A stretch of DNA of 64,000 bases from Ichthyophis bannanicus (taxonomy: Eukaryota; Chordata; Amphibia; Gymnophiona; Ichthyophiidae). Positions 32,201 to 43,163 of the stretch are shown here, piece by piece; position 1 is the first letter of the stretch, and the number at the start of each line of letters is the position of its first letter. The stretch lies in NCBI GenBank assembly GCA_033557465.1, contig JAWIIG010000039.1, positions 310,001 to 374,000 of the forward strand, written 5' to 3'. The position numbers were made by a program, and so were the translations under genes. The notes under the pieces are model-generated. The model saw only the letters and a list, made by a program, of their open reading frames with translations. It was not told the DNA's origin and ran no database searches.

Positions 32201-33248
32201 GGTTTTCCCTGAATGAGTGGTTCCATACTGAACAGCTTCTCTAGCCTTTCATTCCAGTGTAGACTTTTTTGCTTTCCTTGAATAAATTCTCTGGACAGCT
32301 CATCAGACAGGGACAGGCATTTTCCTCTCCCTTTGTCTGTTTCTCTCTGTTCTGCACAGGAAGATTCTCTCTGCTGTCTCTTTCAGCTGCTGTGCATGCA
32401 GGAGTTTCAATGATTGAACCCCTGGTATTTTTCCACAAGTTTCCAGTCTATCTTCCACGACTTTTGTCTAGCCTTAGTAGTGATTCCAAGCTAGTCCTCA
32501 TCTATCTTGGATAATCCTTCTCACTTCAGGCTTCTCACATTATCTTCTTTCTAGCCATCTCCTTTTCCTGGGATGTGGCATTACACCTGACTTACAGTCA
32601 GTTTTATCTCCTAATTCTCCTGCATAATGCTCTCTGCAATCTCAGAGAAGCTTTCTACTATGGGCCCTTGCTACAGAGCATTGAACTTTATCTCTGATGG
32701 CTACTCTATATAGTAGAAAAAGCTTATCAATCATTTTCCATGACTGTGAGGGTTCTCCACACCCTCTTGTCTCCTGTTATAGTACAGAATATAGGCTTTT
32801 TCTGCGTGAATGTCCAAGGTCATGGACAGCACATATTCTACTAGTAACGCCTGATACCCCTGTGTCCCTCCAATGGGTCATCCTGGTATCTTCTCCTATG
32901 CGTTTCTGTCCATTTACCATGTCAGAGTTCTACAGGACTCCCGACTTGCTCTTTACAGACTGATATTATCCTCTGTTTTTTCACGCAACCATCCTGGTTA
33001 TTTCACTGGATTGCATTCCTGCACCCTCTTAGCCCGCAGAAATAGATTCTCTCTATATCTTTCAAGTGGGTTCCACCTTCTTCTTGTTAGATGAATCTTT
33101 TCCCCTCACATTCCCCATGTGAATGTTCTTATGGGGCTTAGTTGCAGGCATGTATCTTCAGACTTATATTCATGTATGTGTGTGTGCATAAGTTATGCCC
33201 ATATATATATATGCATACACATATCTATATATACATATACATATGTAT
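32201..33248. other. unassigned stretch with a TA/CA microsatellite
   Basis: About 960 bases of pyrimidine-rich sequence without a recognisable protein; it might be a worn remainder of DIRS G. From about 33,165 it becomes a TG/TA simple repeat, in which the LTR inserted. Confidence 0.4.
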
Positions 33249-34559
33249 TGTGATGAGGTGAGTGCAGCCCAGCTAGGGAAAACTGGAAAAAAGAAGGATT
33301 TTTTTTCATTGCGGGGGATGGGAGTCCAAAAACCTAGGCTCCATACTAGAAGCACTGAAAGAAACCTAGAGGGCAGAGCTAAGCGTAAGCCAATCACAGA
33401 CCACAGGACAACCCTGCAGAGGAGTAGGAGGTCCAAGTGGGCGGAGCTAGGAAGGGAGTTGCCCAGCTCAACAGTTAGCAGAGGAAGAACAAACAAAAGA
33501 GAGAGGCACAGTTTGAAGGAGGAAGGAGCTGTGAGCAGAATGTCCAGGAGGAGTGCAGGAGCAAGCACCAGTGGCAGCTGCAGTTCAAGCCCTAGCCCAG
33601 GCTCAAGTCCAATTCCCAGGAGGCACAGACAGGAGAGATCTGGGGCCAAACCGTGGAAAACCCTTGCAGCCAAGGAGAGCAGCAAATGGAGGAACCATTA
33701 CAAACGCAGCCAAGGAAGGTACGCAGGGAATGAACAGTGCCACCAGAATAGTTCTTGCTCTGACTCAGAGGAGACCTTCAGACACCTGAAGCCTCAGCAC
33801 AGCAAGAAGTATCTCAGGAGGGAGGTTAAGCAGGAGAGACACACAAGAGACCGGCTTGGAGGAGCCAAGGCCAGGCAGTGTGAGAGACTGTTTAACATTG
33901 TGAAGACTCTGAAGGAAAAGACACCAGAGCACTTCCAGAGAGCACAAAGCTGTAGCTCAATTGAGAGTATGGAGGTAGGCCCTGAAGAAAGTGTTATTGA
34001 GTCAGAAGCCTCTGAGATGGAATGTGAGCTGTGCACTAAAATACAATAGTATTGTGAGTTAGAAAACACTGAAATACAAAAGGAAGCTGTTGCAAGTTAA
34101 AGCAGTTTCAAGAGTTGAAAGAGAAGAGTAACCCTGAAGACAAGAGGTTAGGAATCTCTCTCTTAAGAAGTAAAAACTGAAAAACTTTAGTGAAGGCCCA
34201 AACAGCTAGAACTGTTTGTATGGGCGTGGCAACAGCGAGGTTGGAAGCTGTGAAAAGTTTTACAAATGCTTTTGTGTTTTGAAATGGCAAGCAATTGCAG
34301 TGAAGAATAGAAACTGCTGTGAGTTTTGTTTGGACATTTTTGATTTGGAGAAATTATCCTGTATTTCTTTTGTCTGGAAAAAGTGCTTAAAGAATTTTTA
34401 TGTTCATCACTTGCCAACTTTGGAAACCGAATAAAAATTTCCTGTGCGCTTTGAATAACCACTTGGCTTCTCTTATTAACACAACTACAACCCTCGAAGG
34501 GATAAAAGTGGCCAGCCGTCCCTACTAGGCAACCGCCTGGTAGGGGCACGAGCGTCACA
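33249..34559 (+). mobile_element. solo LTR of an LTR retrotransposon or endogenous retrovirus
   Basis: 1,311 bases starting TGTGATG and ending GTCACA (the TG...CA rule), flanked by the 4-bp duplication GTAT at 33,245-33,248 and 34,560-34,563. A polyadenylation signal (AATAAA, about 34,430) is followed by a short U5-like segment. No internal coding region or second LTR is present, as after LTR-LTR recombination. I cannot assign the family. A non-autonomous element with these ends is the alternative. Confidence 0.7.
33541..34049 (+). CDS. unidentified Ser/Arg-rich ORF inside the solo LTR
   Basis: Open for 169 codons from ATG 33,541 (the same frame is open further upstream into the microsatellite). 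It is rich in Ser, Arg and Lys (MSRRSAGASTSGSCSSSPSP, RRHRQERSG), then mixed charged (HLKPQHSKKYLRREVKQERH), ending acidic (EESVIESEASEMECELC). No domain is recognised. Some LTRs carry U3 reading frames or captured gag starts; chance is also possible, but the length and the basic-to-acidic layout are notable. Confidence 0.35.
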
Positions 34560-34563
34560 GTAT

Positions 34564-34574
34564 ATATATCCCTC

Positions 34575-34607
<33 letters not shown>

Positions 34608-34652
34608 TATTATACATATATATATATATATATTATACATATATATATATAA
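34564..34652. repeat. TA microsatellite
   Basis: Nearly pure alternating TA with a few interruptions, continuing the simple repeat that the LTR split. Confidence 0.9.
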
Positions 34653-34653
34653 T

Positions 34654-35945
34654 ATGTATCTGTATCTGTTGGGAAGCTTTTTATCTGAACCCTTTCAACA
34701 GAAACAAGGAGTACCCCAAGGTTCTTCTTTATCTGCGCTGCTTTTTAACATATATATGCAGCCAATCTGCCAAATCACCAGAGACTTTGGTATATCCTGT
34801 CTATTATATGCAGATGACGTGCTAATCTTCACACAGATCAATGTCTCAAATCCTGACTACTCGGGACTAATCAATTGCTTCAATGCTATAACTGACTGGC
34901 TCCTCATTCAGAACATGAGAATAAATTTCAAGAAAACTGAAGTACTCATAGCCACAAGAAACAAGCAATTCTCTCCACCACCTACCCTCATAGTAAGAGA
35001 TGCAGAACTCCCAATCAAGGCCACCATAAAGTACCTTGGTGTGACACTCGATCAACAACTCAATCTTAAGGAGCACATAAAAAACACTGTAAGGACAATC
35101 TACTACAAATTAAAAACACTGCGCCACCTGAAACCAATGCTGGAGACCAAGGATTTCCGTACAATTTTCCAAGCAATAGTCACACCCCACTTCGACTATG
35201 CGAATATCATTCTTCAGGGCCTCCCAAAGAGTACATTAAGTCCACTTCAACTGGCAATGAACGCGGCAGCCCGCATCTTGTCAGGAGCTTCAAAAAGAGA
35301 TCATATAACACCAATACTAATCGATCTACACTGGCTCCCGATAAGCTGCAGAATAACATATAAAACTTTACTCATCACTTTTAAGGCCATTAATAAAATA
35401 TCTCCTGCCTCGATCTCAAATCTCCTCACTCATGCACCAGACAACAGATCCAGGAGACTAGCAACGGAAAACACACTAGTTACTCCTAGCATCGCCACAA
35501 AATGGACTCAATTAACCAATAACAGGGCTTTTGTGTCATATGCTCCCAAGTGCTGGAACAAACTCCCTCCCAGCATCAGATCAATAAGGAATATCACTCA
35601 ATTCAGAAAGACCATTAAGCACTATTTATTCACTTTGCACTTCCAGCTACCATACATACCTCAGAACTCCCATCTGCCTGACTCACTTAACTCCCCTCCA
35701 CATAGCAACAACCCAGAACAAATGCTGTAAAAATGTGGAAAGTGCTACATCTCTGTAAATACCAAGCCATGATGTTACATATTTATTGTATATAGTTTTC
35801 CCCGGTTTTATACCCAGTTTACCTTCCTTATCTGTAAGCCTATATCAATTTTTATTGTTAGGTATTTGTTGTTCAATGTGAACCGCACTGATGATAAATA
35901 GTGCGGTATATAAAAACTGTTAAATAAATAAAATAAATAAATAAA
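34654..35945 (+). mobile_element. L2-type LINE with intact RT palm, 5'-truncated
   Basis: A 358-codon open frame (34,654-35,730) begins within the RT: QKQGVPQGSSLSALLFNIYM, SCLLYADDVLIF (both catalytic aspartates), IKYLGVTLDQQLNLKEHI, TPHFDYANIILQGLP, DHITPILIDLHWLP and CWNKLPPSIR. The stop is followed by about 200 bases of 3' UTR ending in GTGCGGTATATAAAAAC and AAATAAATAAA. The first part of RT and the endonuclease are missing. There are no internal stops, so the insertion is fairly young. Confidence 0.88.
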
Positions 35946-36158
35946 TATAGGTTAAAGAGAAGTGATAATGCAGATCCTTGTGGTATACCTAATTTTTGGT
36001 AGAATGGTTTCGACATGTTACCGATTTCAACTTGGATGCTTCTGTTTGTTAGGTAGGATTTAAACCATGACAAAACATGAGCCCAATTTCTTGCAATCTA
36101 TGAGTGAGCTAATCATGCGTTATGGAGTCATATGCCGCTGAAATGTCTAGGAGTATTG
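35946..36158 (-). mobile_element. LINE J, left piece (RT palm)
   Basis: The minus-strand frame reads ILLDISAAYDSI, then SWFKSYLTNRSIQVEIGN and FYQKLGIPQGSALSLLFN, RT blocks of an L2-type LINE. The preceding part of the same protein lies at 46,617-46,865, on the far side of two DIRS elements. Confidence 0.8.
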
Positions 36159-36208
36159 AAATAAAAATAGGAATTACACTTACCTGGTAATTGTGGTTCC
36201 TTGAGCGA

Positions 36209-36295
36209 CTCCAGTTTAGTCCTCAACCTCTGGGTAGTGAACCTCCTCCTGCAGCTTGGAGACTGGGCATGTCAAACTCATGACATCACTGGATA
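36209..36295 (+). repeat. DIRS A inverted terminal repeat, left
   Basis: About 87 bases, by eye identical to the reverse complement of 41,034-41,121 (CTCCAGTTTAGTCCTCAACC onward). Confidence 0.9.
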
Positions 36296-36618
36296 TAGCC
36301 TGCTGGTCCCTCCCATCAGCCCCAGTGAACTATTGACAAAGCAGACTCAAAGGAGCAAAAAATCAGTAACTACCTACTACTCCCCTTCCAGAAGGAAAGG
36401 GACTGTTTCCTGCATGCTCTCCTTTCTGTCGAATGCCTAGCACTAAACAATCCAGAGCAATATAGCAATATATAACAATATAATAATATAACAATATAGC
36501 ACAAAACAAATGGAAGCATCAAAATGACTGAACACCAGCGAAGGCCTATATCCACTTTTAACCTTGCACTTCCCCCAACAGAAAGACCACTGCTAAAACC
36601 CCATCTCCAGGCGGGAAT

Positions 36619-36713
36619 GAGGACTAAACTGAGTCACTCAAGGAACCACAATTACCAGGTAAGTGTAATTCTTATTTCCTTATTGTTTCTCCAGTTTAGT
36701 CCTCAACCTCTGG
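36619..36713 (+). repeat. DIRS A internal complementary region
   Basis: Complement of the left end (36,165-36,225) joined to the complement of a right end of the type TTCCTTATTGTTTCTCCAG. Marks the antisense circle junction. Confidence 0.88.
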
Positions 36714-36739
36714 GGATGTATCAGAGCAGTAATCATTGG

Positions 36740-37948
36740 GAGGGACCTTTCCAGCCGGATCTCAACACCGCCTCCCTGAAAACGGCTTCCTTAGCCACCA
36801 GAACATCTAGGCAGTAGTGCTTACTGAAAGTATGGAGAGACAACCAAGTGGCATCCCTACAGATGTCCACTGGCGGAACCAAACTGTGCTCCATCCAAGA
36901 AGACGCTTGCACTCTGGTAGAGTGAGCTTGTAAGCTCCCTGGGACTGTACAGTCCCGTAGAAGATAAGCTGATGCACTCGCCGCTCCAATCCATCCAGAA
37001 ATGGACTCCTTCGCCGCCGCTTCCCTTTGTGGGGCCCTCCGAACACCCCGAAGAGAGACGATCCACTTTGCGAAAGTTTCTGAAACCTTTAAAACACTGC
37101 CGCAGCACTCTCTTGATGTCCAAACAGCGCAAGCTATGGTTTAATATGCTCCCCTCCGCCGCACCTAGCGCTGGAAGAGAGACCATTTTAGTTAGGTGAA
37201 CGTAGAAACCACCCTTGGCAACGACAGAACCAGCTGCCAGGTCACCTTCTGTCTGGAGACAGACAAAAACCGATTCCTGACAGGTCAACGCCTGCAACTC
37301 CGAAAATCGCCTCGCCGAACAGATGACCATCAAACATACCGTCTTCAAGGCAAAACCCTTAACCTACGCCTGTTGCAAGGGCCCCAATGGCGCGCTAGCT
37401 AATGCTCCTAAAACCAACTTGAGGCTTCCCCGGTGGAATTAATATCCTACGAGAGGGCTACAGTCTGGTAACCGCCTGAGAAAGCGTACCACATCGACCT
37501 GTGCATGAGAGCCACTCCCTGTCCTTTGCCCCTATAGCAAGACAGAGCTGCTAACTGAACTCTCCAGGACCTGCCTTTACCAAACCTGTCCTGCAGAAAA
37601 CTTAATACCAAGGGAACTGACACTTGTCGCACGAGCATGCCTCCGCGAGCACCCGTCCTCAAAAAATGCGCCATATATACACATATGCAAGAGACAGACT
37701 TTTTTTTTTTTGCGCAGCAAGGTGGCAAAGACTGCTGCCAAGCAACTCTTTTTCCTTAAGCTTGCCCTTTCAATGGCCACCCCGTAAGCGAAAACCGATG
37801 CATCTGAGGCATTAGAAGGGAACTCCGAAGCAACAGAATCTCCAATGTCGGAAACCTCCAAGGATTCCCGTCGAGCAACCGTATGAGGCAGGCCAGTTCG
37901 AGGCCCCAACCACACGTTTCCCTGAAGCGCTTCGATACGCAGAACCAC
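36740..37948 (-). pseudogene. DIRS A tyrosine recombinase
   Basis: Pieces in several minus frames: FAYGVAIERASLRKKS and LLRKKKKVC near 37,700-37,800 (N-terminal), CSARRFSELQALTC at 37,300 (first catalytic arginine), and near 36,780-36,900 AHSTRVQASSW (H-x-x-R) and KHYCLDV (tyrosine). Frame changes near 36,950 and 37,400 and missing blocks make it inactive. It is clearly older than copy B. Confidence 0.8.
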
Positions 37949-38475
37949 TCAACCTATGAGTGTCCCCGGTGGAAAGACAGAGAAGACCGGACGATGGCCG
38001 CCATTGAAACAGTGTGCCAATGCCTTCCGACCTCCTTTCTGCTGAAGAAGCAGCCCATTTACGTAGAGTGAAACGCCACCATGAGGTCCATTACTGGCTG
38101 TCGCCAAATGCGACCAATCTGTGCGAACACCTCCGGATGCCACTCCCATTCTCCGGCATCTACTTGGACCCAGCTGAGGAAATCCACCATCACAATGTCC
38201 TTACCCACAATATGCGCCACCGAAAATGCTGGCAGCCAAAGCTCTATCCATACACACAGACCCTCTGCCATGACCTCTATGGCCACACTTCCGGTTCTGC
38301 CCCGACGATTTGATGTAGGCCACCGCCGCGGAGTTGTCGGACAGTACTCGCACCACTCAACCTGTCACCGTAGCTTCGAAAGCCTGCAACGCCCGGCGTA
38401 TCGCTCGCATTTCCAGTCAGTTGATTGACCACTGGGTCTCCTGTGTACACCAAGAGCCCTGCGCGAAACAATATC
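37949..38475 (-). pseudogene. DIRS A RNase H end and methylase-like segment
   Basis: HIVGKDIVMVDFLSWVQVDA and GEWEWHPEVFAQIGR match the end of DIRS RNase H (HIAGRENMTADFLSRVQVDA in B). PVMDLMV and SVFPPGTLIG (38,149-37,949) match the start of the methylase-like segment. Sequence beyond 38,475 loses DIRS similarity. Confidence 0.75.
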
Positions 38476-38589
38476 CGAACGTAGGGAGTTTAACAAAGTT
38501 TTTGGCCAAGCTCCCAGAGGAATGGTCCATAACCTTTTATTAGAGAGAAGCTGGAAAATTATGATTTTTTTTTATACCAACTTTCACCA

Positions 38590-38840
38590 ATTCAAGATGT
38601 TCTACAAGGCACACAACCCAACAGAGCGTCACATTTGTTGTACATGCAATGGAACCCTTAAAATATGAGCCTACATGAATCGACTGCTCGCCCCGATACA
38701 AGCATTGAGTAGCCTATTCGTCTTTTTGGAAACCAGCCAGGCCCTTAAGACCTGGATTGGCTACCCTAGGAAACAGGATACTGAACCTGAAAGAGCTTGG
38801 TCTGACCCAGTATGACATTTCTCGTATCCTTATGAACTGA
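38590..38840 (+). mobile_element. CR1-type 3' UTR, truncated
   Basis: Contains GGAAACAGGATACTG and TTGGTCTGACCCAGTATGAC, the forward version of the CR1 3' end seen reversed at 28,321 and 51,041. No coding part. Confidence 0.75.
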
Positions 38841-38922
38841 ACCTCCCCAAGGTCTCTGCCTTGGAAGTAACAGGCTGCGCCTGGCCCTATGGCCCTGTGG
38901 CGAGCTCACACGGAGCAGTGCG

Positions 38923-39180
38923 GCCTAGTGGTTGAGGCAAGTTGCCAGAGGACCAAGGGTTTGAATTCCAATCGAAACCAACAACCTTGGGCCATAAAAA
39001 CTGGGGTTTCTGGTCCCACAGGTGGTCCTTCTGGCCTTCTTTAAGCGACTTAACCCTCTGCCTCAGGTACCAAAACCTAAATTGTGAGCCATTCAGGGAC
39101 AAGGGAAATAGAAATACAGTAATCGACTATATGCCACCCTGACCTGTAGGCAATCAGTATACTCAAATAAATAACTGACT
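38923..39180 (+). mobile_element. CORE-type SINE
   Basis: Head with A box (TGCGGCCTAGTGG) and B-box-like GGGTTTGAATTCC, middle with GCGACTTAACCCTCTGCCTC, ending in CAAATAAATAA. Same class as the SINE at 9,960-10,262 but more diverged. Confidence 0.7.
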
Positions 39181-41033
39181 GGGAATATGTGACCGTAGCA
39201 AACACTGGCAGTGGAGAGACATCAGAGCTGGTGCTGCTTCCTGGTCTTCTTTTCTCGCTCTTCAAGTCCTTCTGCCAGCATTGAGAAAAGGCTGAGAATA
39301 GATTGTCCAGTGGGCTGGGGACCTTGCGTCCTGGACATCAGAAAGAAAGAGGGGCTAGTATCTGGGAGCAAAGCCCAAAGAGAAAGGGAAACTGGTGACT
39401 GACACTAGCTGCTCCGGACGGCTCACTCCACAGCAGATCCCACGACTGCATCTCCAATCCTATGTAACACCATGAAGACCTCACGCACTGTATTACAATC
39501 GACATCCCCCCCATTACTGGAGAAATTACCTTAGCCTGATAATACAGTCTGAGCAAAGAAATGCAGTCTCACTCTGCAAAGGGTGCACCCAAAAATCATG
39601 CCTAAGCAATTGTGAGCACATACAAAATGCACATCTACATATACGGGTGACCCAGCTCCTGTCACCCAAACAGTGCAGTGAGCACGCTTGAACATAGGCT
39701 GAATAGATGGAGCATACACAGAGTATTGACTTCCGCTATGAAACCTTCCAGTGCCCTGGAGTGCTAAGTCCCAGACTGTGCTACCTAGACGTCCTTCTCT
39801 TCACCCTCAGCATGGGCCCTTTAACAGGATGACAGACGGGTCAGTGCCCCTACTAAGTGCTTAAAGCCCTGCTCTGACAGCACAGGCTCTAGAAATAAAT
39901 GAGAATTTCCTGGGAAGGGCATGCTAAGTGGAGCCATGAAACACACAGGCACCCCCCCCCCCCCCGGCTTTCCTGCAGTCAGAGAAATAGCGGTGGGATA
40001 CACCGACAACCTTGCAAGTGGAGGTCTTAGAGGTTGCTGCCTGTGTGAACCCGATGAAGAATACGATTTCGTATTTTACAAACCTCCCCAGGGATGGGGG
40101 CACTGAATACTATATGTGATTCATAAGCAGCGCTGCCATCTGGTGGCCTTTAGGGCACCAGAGCCCGACAAACGATACAGAAGTTAAGAGCTTTAAATCT
40201 TGGTCATATAATCTGGATTTGCAGAACATTACTGTTGCTTGTTTAGTCACTAACCCCTGAGTGCCCATGAGGTGGCCCTGTGGTTATTTCTTCCCTGACT
40301 TGCAGAGATCAATCTGATGATGGCTGCATATTCACGGACAGAGAAAGGCACTATTGAGTGTACCAGCTGCCCTCTGATAGCACAGGCACTTCTTGGTTGA
40401 CAGTTTAACTGTTATTATTATAATATATTTTTTTATATCCTAAGGTTTCCTAAACCTGTCCCTGTGAAACCATAGGCTTTTGGGCAACTTTCACTATAGA
40501 ATACACAAAAGCACACTTCCAGCCTGTCCCTCCTTCCAACTACAAGTTAGGGCTCTGCCCTTGAAGAACCTAAAAGCTGGAAATTTACCTAATATCCTGG
40601 GACTTAACAGATGCTCCTCAGACATGATTAGGAGGGAGAGAACATGTGGCATCAGATATCAATGCCAAAACTGCTGTCCTATAAAACTAAGAATAAACTT
40701 AAAAATAAAGTGGACTGACAACAGCCCCCTTAAGGCTGAGGAACCCCCCCGAGCCTCAAAAAAACCTACAAAAGAAAGAAACACTAGACCTAAAAATCTA
40801 GCTATTCTGCCTGACTTCCTCACACAGGCAGCTCGTGCAACTCCCACCACACAGTCCAAATACCTAGAGAGAAAATGGCCGCCCCTTTGCCAACAAATTT
40901 TAGCGCCAAGAACAGCAGCCGCTGCAAAAAGGAGGCCTCAGCAGACTGACAGAGCCCAAAGGCCTTAACTGCAGGGCCGAAAGCCACGCAGCCTGCTCCT
41001 ACCGCCTTGAATTCATCTGATCCTCAAGCCGCA
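39181..41033. other. unassigned interior and leader of DIRS A
   Basis: 39,181-40,600 shows no recognisable protein or repeat apart from a C homopolymer near 39,951-39,965. 40,600-41,033 resembles the leader of copy B on the minus strand (pyrimidine-rich, then GC-rich). Confidence 0.4.
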
Positions 41034-41121
41034 CTATCCAGTGATGTCATGAGTTTGACATGCCCAGTCTCCAAGCTGCAGGAGGAGGTTCACTACCCAG
41101 AGGTTGAGGACTAAACTGGAG
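41034..41121 (+). repeat. DIRS A inverted terminal repeat, right
   Basis: Reverse complement of 36,209-36,295; directly followed by the first base of copy B. Confidence 0.9.
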
Positions 41122-41169
41122 GAAATTGAAATTACACTTACCTGATAATTGTAGTTCCTTGAGAGACGA

Positions 41170-41281
41170 CAGTTTAGTCCTCAACTCCTGGGTAGTGCAC
41201 CTCCTCCTGCAGCCTGGAGACTGGACCAATCAGAAACCTCGACTCACTGGATGTAGCTAGCTGGAACTTCCATCAGCCCCC
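41170..41281 (+). repeat. DIRS B inverted terminal repeat, left
   Basis: 112 bases identical to the reverse complement of 46,492-46,603. Confidence 0.95.
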
Positions 41282-41588
41282 AGTGAACTATTGACAAAGC
41301 AGACTCACAAGAGGAACAAATAAGTAGCCTTTCAACAATTTTTTTTTTTTTTTGTTTGCAATTCTACAAAACTGAACCAGAACACGAAGAGAATGGAACC
41401 CCCCGTCACAGACGAAGAGGGGAGATACTCCACAGCGATACTCTACTCCCCTACAAAGGGCATAAAAAAAGAGAGAGAGAGGATGAATGTACAATGGAAT
41501 AACAGGAAAGCCATAGACACTCACCTGCCAAAATTCTTGTTGACGGAAAACACGTGCCGAGCTAATACTAAAGACCTCGGGTGGGATG

Positions 41589-41691
41589 GAGGACTAAACT
41601 GTCGTCTCTCAAGGAACTACAATTACCAGGTAAGTGTAATTTCAATTTCCTTTTCGTTCCTCCAGTTTAGTCCTCAACTCCTGGGATGTAA
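41589..41691 (+). repeat. DIRS B internal complementary region
   Basis: Complement of the left end (about 41,122-41,184) joined to the complement of the right end (about 46,587-46,616). It overlaps the last codons of the recombinase frame. Confidence 0.93.
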
Positions 41692-43163
41692 CAGAGCAGT
41701 ACTAACGGGGGGAGACCCTGCCAGCCGGCACGCAAAACCGCCGACCCAAAACAGGCATCCCGAGACGCTAGCACATCCAGCCGGTAATGCTTACTAAACG
41801 TGTGCAGCGACGCCCAGGTAGCCGCCTTACAAATCTCCAGCGGCGGAACCAAACCATGCTCCGCCCAGGAAGCTGCCTGCGCTCTCGTGGAATGCGCGCG
41901 GAGACCGGCAGGAACTAAACGGCCCTGCAACAAATACACTGATGCAATGGCCTCCTTAATCCACCTGGAAAGAGATGCTTTAGAAGCTACCTCCCCCTTC
42001 CGGGGGCCACCAAACAGCACAAACAGACAATCCGACTTACGAAAGGAAGCCGAGACGGACAAATAATGGCGTAACATGCGCTTGATATCCAAACGACTCA
42101 AACCGCGATCAGAAGCTTGCCCTGCAACCGCCCGCAGAACCGGGAGCGTCACCGTCTGATTGACATGAAAAGAGGTAGACACCTTGGGCAAAAAAGAAGG
42201 CACCGGCCTAAGCACCACCTTGTCACGCGAGAAGCAAAGGAAGGGCTCCCTGCACGAAAGCGCTTGCAACTCGGAAATCCGTCTAGCTGAACAGATGGCC
42301 ACCAGAAAAACCACCTTAAGGGTCAAATCTTTGAGCGAACTCTGAGTCAAGGGCTCGAACGGGGCCTTAGTCAGGGCCCTCAGGACCAAATTGAGGTCCC
42401 ACGCGGGAACAGAAACACAGCGCGCCGGTCGAAGCCTGGTAACCGCTTTCAGAAAACGCACTACGTCGCCATGCGCCCCAAGAGACACACCCTGAATCTT
42501 ACCTGTATAGCAGGCCAAGGCCACCAATTGCACCCGCAAAGAACTGGCGGCCAGCCCCTTTTCGAAGCCATCTTGCAAAAAGGCCAGCACGACAGGCACA
42601 GACGCCCTGGCCGTGCGAACCTGATGTCTGGAACACCAATCCTCAAAGATACGCCAAACGCGCACATAAGCGAGCGAAGTGGACCGCTTGCGGACCTGAA
42701 GCAAGGTCGACACAGCCGCTCTAGAGTAGCCTCTTTTTCTTAGCCTCGCCCTTTCAATGGCCAAGCCGTAAGCGAGAATCGAACCACGTGTGGCATCCGA
42801 AGGGGCCCCTGAATCAGGAGCTCCGGAGATAAGGGGAGCCGCCACGGGAGGCCGTCCAAGAGACGGACTAGATCCGCGTATCAAGGGCGCCGAGGCCAAT
42901 CCGGTGCGATCAGCAATACTTTTCCCGGATGAGCCTCGACCCGCTGAATCACGCGACCGAGCAGGGCCCACAGAGGAAACACATAGAGCAGACCCGACGT
43001 CGGCCACGGTTGAATCAAGGCGTCGATCCCTTCCGACATGGGTTCCCATCGGCGACTGAAGAAACGAGGCGCCTTTGCCGAATGACACGTCGCCATCAAG
43101 TCCATGACGGGTACGGCCCACCGGCGAGTCACCTGATCGAACACGTCCGGATGCAATTCCCAC
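41667..43163 (-). CDS. DIRS B tyrosine recombinase (intact frame)
   Basis: Recombines the circular cDNA into the genome. The open frame is 498 codons; the genuine protein probably starts after the out-of-frame overlap with the RT ORF, near the block SILAYGLAIERARLRKRGYS. Core-binding region: RKRSTSLAYVRVWRIFEDWC, FLQDGFEKGLAASSLRVQLV. Catalytic region: CSARRISELQAL (first arginine), LRAHSTRAQAASWA (H-x-x-R), and SKHYRLDV (tyrosine). No internal stop. The upstream 283 bases overlap the methylase-like end of the RT ORF in another frame, as is known for DIRS ORFs. Confidence 0.9.
   Translation of the reverse strand: MGIASGRVRSGDSPVGRTRHGLDGDVSFGKGASFLQSPMGTHVGRDRRLDSTVADVGSALCVSSVGPARSRDSAGRGSSGKSIADRTGLASAPLIRGSSPSLGRPPVAAPLISGAPDSGAPSDATRGSILAYGLAIERARLRKRGYSRAAVSTLLQVRKRSTSLAYVRVWRIFEDWCSRHQVRTARASVPVVLAFLQDGFEKGLAASSLRVQLVALACYTGKIQGVSLGAHGDVVRFLKAVTRLRPARCVSVPAWDLNLVLRALTKAPFEPLTQSSLKDLTLKVVFLVAICSARRISELQALSCREPFLCFSRDKVVLRPVPSFLPKVSTSFHVNQTVTLPVLRAVAGQASDRGLSRLDIKRMLRHYLSVSASFRKSDCLFVLFGGPRKGEVASKASLSRWIKEAIASVYLLQGRLVPAGLRAHSTRAQAASWAEHGLVPPLEICKAATWASLHTFSKHYRLDVLASRDACFGSAVLRAGWQGLPPLVLLCYIPGVED

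Larger units (their letters stand above)
36159..41121 (-). mobile_element. DIRS element A, degenerate
   Basis: Bounded by inverted repeats at 36,209-36,295 and 41,034-41,121. From its 5' end (right): leader (about 40,600-41,033), unrecognised sequence, worn RNase H (38,059-38,471), methylase-like and recombinase regions, internal complementary region, terminal repeat. Gag and RT are not recognisable; 38,590-39,180 holds a CR1 tail and a SINE. Its right end directly abuts copy B. Confidence 0.85.

Noticed and set aside
33195..33540. First part of the 284-codon frame over the LTR
   Set aside because: It starts in the TA/CA microsatellite outside the LTR, so the upstream codons are not biological.
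40480..40968. 162-codon plus-strand frame in the leader of DIRS A
   Set aside because: No domain and it lies antisense to a region resembling other DIRS leaders; likely chance.
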